Shown: in pieces, positions 28,304 to 36,008 of the stretch
Numbering within the stretch: position 1 is the stretch's first letter
How the letters are laid out: each line of letters begins with the position of its first letter
Origin: Prochlorococcus sp. AG-432-D11
Lineage (GTDB): Bacteria > Cyanobacteriota > Cyanobacteriia > PCC-6307 > Cyanobiaceae
Length of the DNA: 41,421 nt
Direction of reading: 5' to 3'
Assembly (NCBI GenBank): GCA_003212885.1
Contig: QCOP01000007.1
Location: 1 to 41,421 of the forward strand
The notes under the pieces: model-generated
The model's input: the letters and a program-made list of their open reading frames with translations, nothing else
Told to the model about the DNA's origin: nothing
The model's database searches: none
Program-made: the position numbers and the translations under genes

Positions 28304-30067
28304 TTATAATATTTGATGTAAACCAAAACAATTGTGGATTGCTTTGAGTGCGTCCAATCCATCATCTTTGGCTACAATGCATGTTGTTCTGATTTCACTG
28401 GTTGCGATCATTTCGATATTTATATTTTTTTCTGCAATTGCTCGAAATATTTTTGCTGCTGTTCCCAATGTATAAGGCATACCTGCACCTACAGCGCTAA
28501 TTCTTGTAATAGCAGCTCCATCATTAAGTTTTGCATTTTGCCATTTTTTCATTAAACCATTAAGAGCAATATCTGCGCCTTTTCGATCATTTTTATTAAG
28601 TGTAAAACCAATTGTTCTTCCTCCTTCAGGAAGAGTTCTCTCTGATTGGACAATTGTATCTACGCTAATACCTGCATCAGCAAGTGTTTTGCACAGAGTC
28701 GCTGCTGTTCCAGGCAAGTCGGGAACGCCAATAACACTTACTTGTGCTTGATTAGGATCTAAAGCAATTCCTCTGACTGCTGGTTCTCCAAAATTAATGT
28801 TTTTGGGATTTATTTCAATTTGTTTTTTATCTAATTCAAATGCTTCTGATACATATCTAAGTGCTTTTGCTCCTAAATTGGCATTAATCACACAACTAAC
28901 TTTTACCTCACTAGTTGCAATTAGCCTTATGTTTATTCCAGCTTGTGAAAGGTTGTCAAAAAGTTTTGCTGCGATGCCTGGTCTTCCCATAATTCCTGCA
29001 CCACTAATACTTAATTTAGTCATGTCTTCTTGAATACATACTTTGCCTCCAATGGATTCAAGAATTTTTTCACATAGAACCTTGGCCTTAAGCAATTGCT
29101 TGCTAGCTACGGTGAAAGTAATGTCATTAGTATTTCCTTCATGTGTTGACTGAATTATGAGATCAACATTAATTCCTCCATTGGAAAGTTTTTCAAATAA
29201 ATCTGCTGCGATGCCAGGCTGATCAGGAATGTGCGACAGTCCCAACACTCCCTGATTCTCAACTAGTTCTAATCCTGTTACTGGTCGTCCTAGCTCTAAG
29301 CCCTCTTTTCTTATAGATTTTTTATTATGGCTAGTAAGAGTGGTTCCTGGTCCTTTTTCACGGCTTGATTTCACTATTAGTGTTACACCATAATTTCTTG
29401 CGATTTCGACAGCTCTGGGGTGTAAAACTGCCGCTCCTAAGCTTGCTAACTCGAGCATTTCATCACAACTAATTTTTTGTATTAATTGAGCTTCCTTGAC
29501 TTTACGAGGGTCTGTAGTCAGCACGCCTGGAACATCAGTATATATTTCACATTGAGCTGCTCCTAAAGCAGCAGCAACGGCCACTGCGGATGTATCAGAT
29601 CCTCCTCTTCCTAATGTTGTGATTTCTGCAGTTCCATCACTACTAAGGCTGGTGCCTTGAAATCCAGCAATGACTACTACATTTCCTTCATCCAAAAGAG
29701 TATTTATTTTTTCGGTTCTGATATCCAGTATTCGAGCTTTACCAAAGGAAGATTCTGTAATGATTCCTACTTGCGGACCTGTTAGCGATTTGGCAGGGAT
29801 CCCAATTTCATTAAGTGCCATTGCCAATAAGGAGATTGAGACCTGTTCTCCGGTTGAAAGCAACATGTCCATTTCCCTATTAGGAGGGTTATGAGTTATT
29901 TGATTCGCTAGTTGAGTTAGTTGATCTGTGGAATTCCCCATTGCAGAAACAATTATGACTAGATCGTGTCCATCAAGTTTGCTTGAAGCTATTTTTCGAG
30001 CAACCGATTTAATGTGATCAACACTTCCTACTGAGGTTCCACCAAATTTTTGCACCAAAAGTGCCAT
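28304..30067 (-). CDS. lysC: Aspartate kinase with four ACT domains
   Basis: It phosphorylates aspartate, the entry step to lysine, threonine and methionine, and is feedback-controlled through ACT domains. The 587 residues begin with the kinase signature MALLVQKFGGTSVGS, followed by GFQGTS, TLGRGGSDTSAVAVAAAL and a kinase domain to about 245. Four ACT units follow at about 265-345, 346-425, 440-515 and 520-587. They form two similar pairs: IPDQPGIAADLFEKLSNGGI and GRPGIAAKLFDNLSQAGINI match VPDLPGTAATLCKTLADAGI and YTLGTAAKIFRAIAEKNINI. This is the four-ACT architecture known for cyanobacterial aspartate kinase. It lies 34 bases downstream of holA on the same strand. Confidence 0.95.
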   Translation of the reverse strand: MALLVQKFGGTSVGSVDHIKSVARKIASSKLDGHDLVIIVSAMGNSTDQLTQLANQITHNPPNREMDMLLSTGEQVSISLLAMALNEIGIPAKSLTGPQVGIITESSFGKARILDIRTEKINTLLDEGNVVVIAGFQGTSLSSDGTAEITTLGRGGSDTSAVAVAAALGAAQCEIYTDVPGVLTTDPRKVKEAQLIQKISCDEMLELASLGAAVLHPRAVEIARNYGVTLIVKSSREKGPGTTLTSHNKKSIRKEGLELGRPVTGLELVENQGVLGLSHIPDQPGIAADLFEKLSNGGINVDLIIQSTHEGNTNDITFTVASKQLLKAKVLCEKILESIGGKVCIQEDMTKLSISGAGIMGRPGIAAKLFDNLSQAGINIRLIATSEVKVSCVINANLGAKALRYVSEAFELDKKQIEINPKNINFGEPAVRGIALDPNQAQVSVIGVPDLPGTAATLCKTLADAGISVDTIVQSERTLPEGGRTIGFTLNKNDRKGADIALNGLMKKWQNAKLNDGAAITRISAVGAGMPYTLGTAAKIFRAIAEKNINIEMIATSEIRTTCIVAKDDGLDALKAIHNCFGLHQIL

Positions 30068-30101
30068 TAAGTTCCCTAGAGTATATTTAAATATTTAATC
30101 A

Positions 30102-31097
30102 TCATTTTGACAAAAGGCTTTCTGTAAATGCATCCAATGGGGGTACTCCTTTCTTGATTAAACATTCAGCTTCTAAAACTTTGCTGAGTAATTTGATAAA
30201 TAGTGATGGTGATTTGTTTTGTATTTGTTTTCTAATGATATATATTCTTTTCGGATTTGAAATACCGGCTTTTTTAGCAATAAAATTAATATCGTGTTTT
30301 TTTTCTTTATCTAAAAGGCTGACCCAAAGCCAGCCTCTTACTTGACCTGTAAGAGTTGCAAGTATTCTTAGTGCAGGTTCTCCATTGGCCATTAATTGAT
30401 CTAGTCTAAATAATGCTTCACCATAATCTTCTTGCAATAAAAAATTTGCTATTTCAAGAGAATTAGTAGAAATACCTTCAATTAGTTCATTGACGCTTTT
30501 TTTGCTTATTAAAGTTATATCATTTGACTTTTGTTTTGTTTCTTCAAATAATGCCAATTTTTTTAATTCTTCTTCGATTCTTATGCTATCAGTTCCTAAA
30601 GTATCCATTAGAGATAAAATAGATTCTTCTTCAAAACATATCTTCAGTTCATTTGCTGTTTTTTCTATAAGTGCTCTTTTTCCAGCTGTATCCCATATTG
30701 CAGGTAATTGATAGTTATGTTGAGAGGCTCTTTCTAATTGGATCTCTTGCTGAATTAATTTTGTTGTTTTTAATCTTCCATCAGGTTTATTTAAATTGTC
30801 ACAGACTAAATGTGTGCTTTCTGGAATTTGTCTGACTATTCCTTCAAATCGACTTGCTAATTCGTTTGAACAATTATTAAAAAGAGTACTTTGTTTTAAG
30901 ATTATTATTCTTGCATTGCTTCCAAATGGTGGAGTCAATGAAGCTTGAAGTGCATTAAAGCATTCAAGTTGATCTTTTCCATTGAATCTGCTTAGATTCA
31001 TTGAAATCCAAGTTTGTTCAATGCTGTCTTTGATTAGCTTTTCTATGTAGCGCTCTTTAGCCCTAGTATCGTCACCCCAAAGTAAATGAATTGGCAT
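30102..31097 (-). CDS. holA: DNA polymerase III subunit delta
   Basis: The clamp-opening subunit of the clamp loader, partner of the dnaX product encoded 14 kb away. The 331 residues have the N-terminal IHLLWGDDTRAKERYIEKLI, the LIIL-type clamp-contact segment around SNARIIILKQSTLF, and the helical C-terminal domain with GEALFRLDQLMANGEPALRILATL, which is typical of delta. There is no Walker A, as expected for this family. The start is the ATG at 31097. It is divergent from cobH (65 bases) and followed by lysC. Confidence 0.9.
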   Translation of the reverse strand: MPIHLLWGDDTRAKERYIEKLIKDSIEQTWISMNLSRFNGKDQLECFNALQASLTPPFGSNARIIILKQSTLFNNCSNELASRFEGIVRQIPESTHLVCDNLNKPDGRLKTTKLIQQEIQLERASQHNYQLPAIWDTAGKRALIEKTANELKICFEEESILSLMDTLGTDSIRIEEELKKLALFEETKQKSNDITLISKKSVNELIEGISTNSLEIANFLLQEDYGEALFRLDQLMANGEPALRILATLTGQVRGWLWVSLLDKEKKHDINFIAKKAGISNPKRIYIIRKQIQNKSPSLFIKLLSKVLEAECLIKKGVPPLDAFTESLLSK

Positions 31098-31162
31098 TAA
31101 ACGATTAGCTCTTCATCTGAATTGATCATGCCTAAATAAAGCTAGTTTAGAAAGGAAAATTT

Positions 31163-31798
31163 ATGTTGATTGACCATCCAATATTCCTTCAAAGCATCCT
31201 TTACATCAAAACTAGGGTGACTACAAATGGCCGTGATTCATTGGAGCAAGATGTACTTGAGAGATTAATACATACAAGCGGTGATTTTAGTATTGAGTCA
31301 TTATTGAGATTTTCTACTGGTGCGTGCGAAGAGGGAATTAAAGCTTTAAAAGCTGGAGCACCCATTTTAACTGATACTCGTATGGCCTCTTGTGCAGTCT
31401 CTTCCATGGCTTATAAGACTTTAGGAACCAAGGTATATTGCTCTCTTGATTGGATAAAGGAAGATGATATCAATACTGTTCCATTAACGGCACAAGGCAT
31501 GGAAAGGGCTTGGAATGAATTATCTAATCAATTTAGTGTTGCTCAATCTCCATTAGTAATTTTTGGTAGTGCTCCTCAGGCAATGAAATTACTGATAGAA
31601 ATGATTAGGAATGGAGCCAACCCCCCTAGTTTAATTATTGGCATGCCTGTTGGATTTATTGGAGTATTAGAGAGTAAAAAGATTCTTAAAGAAGCCAATC
31701 TCCCTCAAATCGTTTTAGAAGGCAATAGAGGTGGCGCTGCAATGGCTGCTGCAACTGTAAATGCTTTATTAAGAGCGGCCGTAGTGCCTTCAAATTGA
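31163..31798 (+). CDS. cobH: Precorrin-8X methylmutase
   Basis: It moves the methyl group from C-11 to C-12 in corrin-ring synthesis (cobalamin or pseudocobalamin). The 211 residues begin DHPIFLQSILYIKTRV and carry the catalytic histidine at about H37 in VLERLIHTSGDF. Also present are LRFSTGACEEGIKALKAGAPILTDT, LVIFGSAPQAM and the C-terminal GNRGGAAMAAATVNALLR. The length is normal. An ATG start follows the purine-rich AGAAAGGAAAA at 31149-31159. No other cob gene is adjacent and no cobalamin riboswitch fits in the 65-base upstream gap. It is convergent with mutS. Confidence 0.95.
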   Translation: MLIDHPIFLQSILYIKTRVTTNGRDSLEQDVLERLIHTSGDFSIESLLRFSTGACEEGIKALKAGAPILTDTRMASCAVSSMAYKTLGTKVYCSLDWIKEDDINTVPLTAQGMERAWNELSNQFSVAQSPLVIFGSAPQAMKLLIEMIRNGANPPSLIIGMPVGFIGVLESKKILKEANLPQIVLEGNRGGAAMAAATVNALLRAAVVPSN

Positions 31799-31829
31799 TT
31801 AGTTTCTTTTTGGAGTGACAAATTACATT

Positions 31830-34649
31830 TTATTTACTTTCTAAGGATTCAAGTATTTTATTGGCCTGTTGAATAACTTGCTCTGGTACTCCTGCTAATT
31901 TGGCTGCTGCAATCCCATAACTTTTATCAGCGCCTCCTGGAATAACTTGATGTAGAAAAATTAAATTCTTTCCTTTTTCCTCAACTATCACTTGAAAGTT
32001 GGCAATATTTTTGAATGTCTTGCAAAGTTTATTAAGTTCATGGTAATGAGTTGCAAATATTGTTTTACTTTTAATTTTGTTTGCTAAAAATTCACTTACA
32101 GACCACGCTATTGATAGTCCATCGTATGTAGATGTGCCTCTTCCAATTTCATCGAGAAGAACTAAAGATTGATTAGTAGCATGATTAAGGATATAAGCTG
32201 TTTCAGACATTTCAACCATAAAAGTTGATTGACCACTTGCTAGATCATCTACTGCCCCAACTCTTGTAAAAATCCTATCTGCAATACTTAATGATGCTTT
32301 TTTTGCAGGAATCCAACTTCCAATTTGAGCAAGAATTTGTATTAAGCCAACTTGTCTTAAATAACAACTTTTACCACTTGCATTAGGGCCAGTGAGAATT
32401 ATTAAATCAACCTCTCCCCCTAATTCAACATTATTTTTTTGAAATTCTTTTTCGACAATCATTTGCTCTACTACTGGATGTCGAGACTCCTCAAGGTTAA
32501 TTTTGTTGTAAACTGTTTCTCCTTTCGAGCCAAATATATTTGGTTTACAATAATTATTAACAGCAGCTAATTCTGCTAAGCTTAAAATCACATCTAAACC
32601 AGCTACGGCCTTGGCAGAAAGACGAATTTGATTTGCTGATTTTCCTACAATAGTTCTAAGATTACAAAAGATTTCATATTCTCTTTGAGCTAACCTTGCC
32701 TTTAATTGAAAAATCTTTCCTTCTCTAGATTTAAGATCTGGAGTAATAAATCGTTCTTCATTAGCTAATGTTTGCCTTCTGATCCAGTGCTTTGGAACAT
32801 TTTTTGCTTTTGATTTACTTACTGAAAAGAAGTAACCAAATGTTCTATGAAATTGGAGTTTCAATGTTGAAATACCACTATGCTTTCTTTCAATAGATTC
32901 TTGTTCATTTAACCATTCACTTTCATCATCAAGTTGATTTCTTAGGCCATCTAGTATTGAATCAATGCCATCATGGATCAATCCTCCATCAGTAAGGTTT
33001 AAAGGAGGATTGTTAATTAGAGTTTCCCTAATTATTTCGGATAATTTTATTAAGCTAGGTTCAATATTTTTAATAATGTTAATCCATCCAGGGTACTCTT
33101 TAGGTAGTGGTTTCAGATTAGCTGCCAAGTGAGGCAGTCTCCCAATACCATCTGCTATTGCATTGATTTCTCTAGCACCTGCTTGTCCCGCTCCTGCTCT
33201 TCCTGATAATCGTTCAAGATCACTCATTGCTCTTAAAAATGATCTTAATGAATTTCTTAATGAAGATTGTTCTACGAAAAGGCTGATTAAATTTTGTCTT
33301 TCAATGATTTTTTGTTTATCAATCAAAGGTTCCTCTAACCATCTTCTTAGACATCGCCCTCCCATTGCGGTTAATGTTCTATCAATTGACCACAATAATG
33401 ATCCATGAAATTTACCATCTCTTTGGGTAGCGGTGATTTCTAAATTCCTCTTAGTTTGTGCATCAATGATTAATTTGTCGTTAGAAAATAAAATTTGTGG
33501 GAAATTTAGATTGATCTTTGTATTATTTTCTTTTTGAGTATTTTTTTGACTGGGATTTGTTTCATTAATATAATTCACTAACCCACCTGCAGCTCTTATT
33601 GCATGAGGAAACTCTTGTATATTTATTCCACCAAGATTCTGCAAACCATAAAACTTTAATAAATTTTTTTGAGCTTCATAAATGGAAAAAGGTGTTTTTG
33701 CTTTCTGTAAAAACTTGATTCTTTTTGGTGTCCAGCTTGTCATTACTTCTTGTTCTAACTTTTCACAGATAATTTCTGATGACTCAATTCGCATTAATTC
33801 TTGTTCTAGTAAATTGAGACCTTCACCTTCTTGGATTAAAAATTCTCCAGTACTAATATCTGCAGAGGCAATTCCCCATTTATTAATATCTTGGCCTTGT
33901 TGATTTTCAATTACAAATGATGTGAGCCAGTTATTTTTTTTTGCTTGTAACATGCCTGTTTCAATAACAGTTCCAGGCGTAAGAATTCTTGTGATACCTC
34001 TTTTAATTAGTTTGCCTTCTTTATTGTGAAAGCTTTCTAGTTGCTCGCATATGGCGATTGAAAAACCTTTTTGAATAAGAGCTGTACAATATTTGTCTGC
34101 AGCATGATGAGGGATCCCAGCCATAGGAACCCGTCCAATATCTTTTCCTCCTTCTTTTCCAGTAAGAGTTAGTTCAAGAAGCTGTGATAATGAAATTGCA
34201 TCTTCAAAAAAACATTCAAAAAAATCACCCAGTCTATAAAGCAAAATTCTTCCTGGATTTTGCTCCTTTAATTCCACATAGTGTCTAAGGATAGGAGTCA
34301 GATGCTCTTTATTTACAGTTTCGTGATGATTCCAGCTTGTGGTTTGTGAGGAATCGGTAAGGTTTTGTTGTGAATCCCAAGGATTCTCTGTATTTCCTTC
34401 ATTAAGAGAGGCGGTTTTTTTTCGTGGCCGAGAGTGAGCATCTTGTTGCAATTGTTCGTTTGTTAACTCTTCAGTTTGGTTTGCTCTAGTCTTCACAACC
34501 TTTTTCGGAGAGCTTTGTGAGAGTCCTCCAAATAAATTTCCTTGTAAAAGGCTCTCATCTCCTGCCATGGATAATTTGATTACTGCCATTGATTGTTGGC
34601 ATAGTAAAGGCGTTTTTTGCTTTTGGATGTGAAGCCTCGCGACAACCAT
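31830..34649 (-). CDS. mutS: DNA mismatch repair protein MutS with N-terminal extension
   Basis: The mismatch-recognition ATPase. The 939-residue frame has the mismatch-contacting F-x-E motif at about F143-E145 (RLGDFFECFFEDA), about 107 residues later than in E. coli MutS. The connector, lever and clamp regions follow, then Walker A GPNASGKSCYLRQ, VDDLASGQSTFMVEM, Walker B LVLLDEIGRGTSTYDG and FATHYHEL. It stops at QQANKILESLESK, so the C-terminal tetramerisation and clamp-binding tail of E. coli is missing. The N-terminal extension is polar and low in complexity apart from LLQGNLFGG (about 34-42), which contains a Q-x-x-L-F motif. The true start may be the ATG at 34649, 34589 or 34568; all keep QGNLF. 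It is divergent from psbZ. Confidence 0.93.
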   Translation of the reverse strand: MVVARLHIQKQKTPLLCQQSMAVIKLSMAGDESLLQGNLFGGLSQSSPKKVVKTRANQTEELTNEQLQQDAHSRPRKKTASLNEGNTENPWDSQQNLTDSSQTTSWNHHETVNKEHLTPILRHYVELKEQNPGRILLYRLGDFFECFFEDAISLSQLLELTLTGKEGGKDIGRVPMAGIPHHAADKYCTALIQKGFSIAICEQLESFHNKEGKLIKRGITRILTPGTVIETGMLQAKKNNWLTSFVIENQQGQDINKWGIASADISTGEFLIQEGEGLNLLEQELMRIESSEIICEKLEQEVMTSWTPKRIKFLQKAKTPFSIYEAQKNLLKFYGLQNLGGINIQEFPHAIRAAGGLVNYINETNPSQKNTQKENNTKINLNFPQILFSNDKLIIDAQTKRNLEITATQRDGKFHGSLLWSIDRTLTAMGGRCLRRWLEEPLIDKQKIIERQNLISLFVEQSSLRNSLRSFLRAMSDLERLSGRAGAGQAGAREINAIADGIGRLPHLAANLKPLPKEYPGWINIIKNIEPSLIKLSEIIRETLINNPPLNLTDGGLIHDGIDSILDGLRNQLDDESEWLNEQESIERKHSGISTLKLQFHRTFGYFFSVSKSKAKNVPKHWIRRQTLANEERFITPDLKSREGKIFQLKARLAQREYEIFCNLRTIVGKSANQIRLSAKAVAGLDVILSLAELAAVNNYCKPNIFGSKGETVYNKINLEESRHPVVEQMIVEKEFQKNNVELGGEVDLIILTGPNASGKSCYLRQVGLIQILAQIGSWIPAKKASLSIADRIFTRVGAVDDLASGQSTFMVEMSETAYILNHATNQSLVLLDEIGRGTSTYDGLSIAWSVSEFLANKIKSKTIFATHYHELNKLCKTFKNIANFQVIVEEKGKNLIFLHQVIPGGADKSYGIAAAKLAGVPEQVIQQANKILESLESK

Positions 34650-34728
34650 CTTGATCTTTCGTTCAAAGAGCCTTTCTCATGTGACAATAAGGAACCAATT
34701 AAGTCTTTGCTCAATCGCTTAACTTCTC

Positions 34729-34926
34729 ATGCAGCTAATTAGTTCTGTTGCTATTAATGCCCTTCTCTTTGCTTCCTTATTGCTAGTTATTGGGGTTCCA
34801 GTGCTTTATATGACTCAATCCAATCCAGGGGATCGTCGTAATGGAGAAATAAAGAAAATTGAAATCATTGGTGGGGTATGGTTTCACCTAGTCCTAGTCA
34901 ATGGATTACTTTCATACTTTGTTTGA
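34729..34926 (+). CDS. psbZ: Photosystem II protein PsbZ
   Basis: A two-helix subunit of the PSII core periphery near CP43. The 65 residues form two membrane helices, about 8-27 (NALLFASLLLVIGVPVLYMT) and 45-64 (IEIIGGVWFHLVLVNGLLSY), joined by a short polar loop (QSNPGDRRNGEIKK). The VGVPV-type end of helix 1, as in IGVPVLY, is characteristic. The length is close to the usual 62. The loop is more charged than in freshwater PsbZ. It is divergent from mutS and 56 bases before ribH, a linkage that fits Prochlorococcus/Synechococcus genomes. Confidence 0.9.
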   Translation: MQLISSVAINALLFASLLLVIGVPVLYMTQSNPGDRRNGEIKKIEIIGGVWFHLVLVNGLLSYFV

Positions 34927-34982
34927 ACTTAGACGCTCAGCATGCGATGGTTGAATTGTTTAGGGAACTTGTAAATTAGAAA

Positions 34983-35459
34983 ATGGCTTCATATGAAGGG
35001 CGTTTTACCGATGCTTCTGATTTAAAAATCGGAATTGTTGTTGCGCGTTTTAATGATTTGATAACCAACAAGCTTTTGAGTGGTTGTCTTGATTGTCTTT
35101 CTCGCCACGGTATGGATGTTTCTGAGAATAGCTCTCAACTAGATATAGCTTGGGTCCCAGGCTCTCTTGAACTTCCAATAGTTTGCCAATCCTTTGCAAA
35201 GAGTGGTAATTATGACGCCTTAATTACATTAGGGGCTGTTATTAGAGGTGATACGCCTCATTTTGATGTAGTCATTAATGAATCCAGTAAGGGAATTTCC
35301 ACCATTGCTAGAGAATCTGGTGTTCCAATCATTTTTGGAGTATTGACTACTGACACAATGCAGCAAGCATTGGAAAGAGCTGGTATAAAAAGCAATCTTG
35401 GTTGGAATTATGCTTTGCAGGCTCTTGAGATGGGCTCTTTAATGAAATTATTCAGTTAA
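34983..35459 (+). CDS. ribH: 6,7-dimethyl-8-ribityllumazine synthase
   Basis: It condenses 5-amino-6-ribitylaminouracil with dihydroxybutanone phosphate, the penultimate step of riboflavin synthesis. The 158 residues show [33 protein letters not shown], the phosphate/substrate loop [15 protein letters not shown] with the catalytic histidine, and [16 protein letters not shown], all diagnostic. The start is the ATG at 34983. It is 86 bases upstream of the tRNA-Gly gene. Confidence 0.97.
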   Translation: MASYEGRFTDASDLKIGIVVARFNDLITNKLLSGCLDCLSRHGMDVSENSSQLDIAWVPGSLELPIVCQSFAKSGNYDALITLGAVIRGDTPHFDVVINESSKGISTIARESGVPIIFGVLTTDTMQQALERAGIKSNLGWNYALQALEMGSLMKLFS

Positions 35460-35525
35460 TTTTTAAGCATCATTGAAAATTTCAATTGACCATATCCCCC
35501 CTGTTGAGGCATGCTGTTTTGATAA

Positions 35526-35542
35526 CAGAGAATATTTCTCTG
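35526..35542 (+). other. Perfect hairpin immediately upstream of tRNA-Gly
   Basis: CAGAGAA (35526-35532) and TTCTCTG (35536-35542) are exact reverse complements with a three-base loop. The hairpin ends three bases before the first base of tRNA-Gly. It may act in 5'-leader processing or as the end of the ribH transcript; no U-run follows it, so classic intrinsic termination is unlikely. Confidence 0.4.
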
Positions 35543-35545
35543 ATT

Positions 35546-35617
35546 GCGGATGTAGCTCAGTGGTAGAGCATCTCCTTGCCAAGGAGAGGGTCGAGAGTTC
35601 GAATCTCTTCATCCGCT
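35546..35617 (+). tRNA. tRNA-Gly (anticodon GCC)
   Basis: A complete cloverleaf can be folded by hand. The acceptor stem GCGGATG pairs with CATCCGC (35546-35552 with 35610-35616), with discriminator T at 35617. The D-arm is GCTC/GAGC. The anticodon stem is TCTCC/GGAGA around TTGCCAA, with anticodon GCC at 35578-35580. The variable region is GGGTC, and the T-arm is GAGAG/CTCTT around TTCGAAT. The GTTCGAAT block is canonical. The 3' CCA is not encoded. It sits at the left boundary of the sparse, AT-rich region that runs to secA. Confidence 0.97.
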
Positions 35618-35631
35618 TTGTTGAACACTAT

Positions 35632-35658
35632 TAAAGGACTAGTCTTCCCAGTCCCTTA
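35632..35658 (+). other. Imperfect hairpin downstream of tRNA-Gly
   Basis: TAAAGGACT (35632-35640) faces AGTCCCTTA (35650-35658): eight pairs and one A-C mismatch around a nine-base loop. It lies 14 bases past the tRNA end, so it could delimit the tRNA precursor. No T-run follows, which argues against a standard intrinsic terminator. Confidence 0.4.
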
Positions 35659-35710
35659 CAGGAGTAGATAATACTAACGATGAACTTGATTATTTAAACT
35701 TTTTCTTTTT

Positions 35711-35729
35711 GACGAGAGTTCGTAGTCTC
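35711..35729 (+). repeat. Degenerate partial copy of the tRNA-Gly T-arm
   Basis: GACGAGAGTTCGTAGTCTC at 35711-35729 matches GTCGAGAGTTCGAATCTC of tRNA-Gly (35590-35607), with a ten-base exact core (CGAGAGTTCG), two substitutions and one inserted base. The acceptor-stem part of the tRNA is not recognisable after it. It may be a decayed attachment-site remnant or tRNA fragment; chance is not excluded. Confidence 0.4.
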
Positions 35730-35872
35730 AAAGCTTTCTATGAGTTATTTGTAGTTAATTTCGATGCAAATTGGAATAAATTTTAGTGGTCTGATAAGTA
35801 GGTTAAAAAAATTAATGATGCAGTTTTTATTCTGAATTTTCAGTCTGATCAGCATTTTTATGTCGATCTGGA

Positions 35873-35985
35873 ATTGAACACTGATTTGTTATCGCACTGG
35901 GGGAAAACAGTCTAATAGGAAGGGTAACTACTGTCTCTATAGCCGCTAAAGACGCGTATCTCTTTACCGCTTTTGCTCTTTTGCT
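35873..35985 (+). ncRNA. Candidate small RNA (structure-based guess)
   Basis: A GC-richer block inside AT-rich non-coding DNA. It contains ACTG/CAGT (35896-35899 with 35908-35911) closing a GGGGAAAA loop, and an alternative ACAGT/ACTGT pairing (35907-35911 with 35930-35934). A hairpin CG-C-TAAAGA/TCTTTA-C-CG follows (35944-35952 with 35961-35969, one C-C mismatch), and then CTTTTGCTCTTTTGC, a T-rich tail compatible with a plus-strand terminator. The purine loop is loosely reminiscent of the GGAAACA loops of the Yfr2/Cyano-1 RNAs of marine cyanobacteria, but it is not an exact match. The 5' end is unknown. Confidence 0.3.
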
Positions 35986-36008
35986 TAATTAAGGCTCTTG
36001 CTATGCTA

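Larger units (their letters stand above)
35618..36008. other. 391-base non-coding stretch after tRNA-Gly
   Basis: I see no credible protein-coding gene; the longest ATG frames are 23 residues (+) and 36 residues (-), without recognisable features. The stretch holds three structures, listed separately: an imperfect hairpin just after the tRNA, a degenerate copy of the tRNA-Gly T-arm, and a hairpin-rich stretch ending in a pyrimidine-rich tail that could be a small RNA. This is a large gap for such a compact genome. Confidence 0.6.

Noticed and set aside
31098-31162. Cobalamin riboswitch upstream of cobH
   Set aside because: Only 65 bases separate holA and cobH, too few for the aptamer, and no B12-box-like sequence is visible.
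35745-35855. 36-residue minus-strand ORF in the gap after tRNA-Gly
   Set aside because: AT-rich, isoleucine/asparagine/lysine-heavy translation with no ribosome-binding site or motif; expected by chance in such DNA.
35621-35882. Nine-base direct repeat TTGAACACT at 35621-35629 and 35874-35882
   Set aside because: It could suggest an insertion footprint, but a nine-base repeat within about 400 bases is quite likely by chance and it does not extend on either side.
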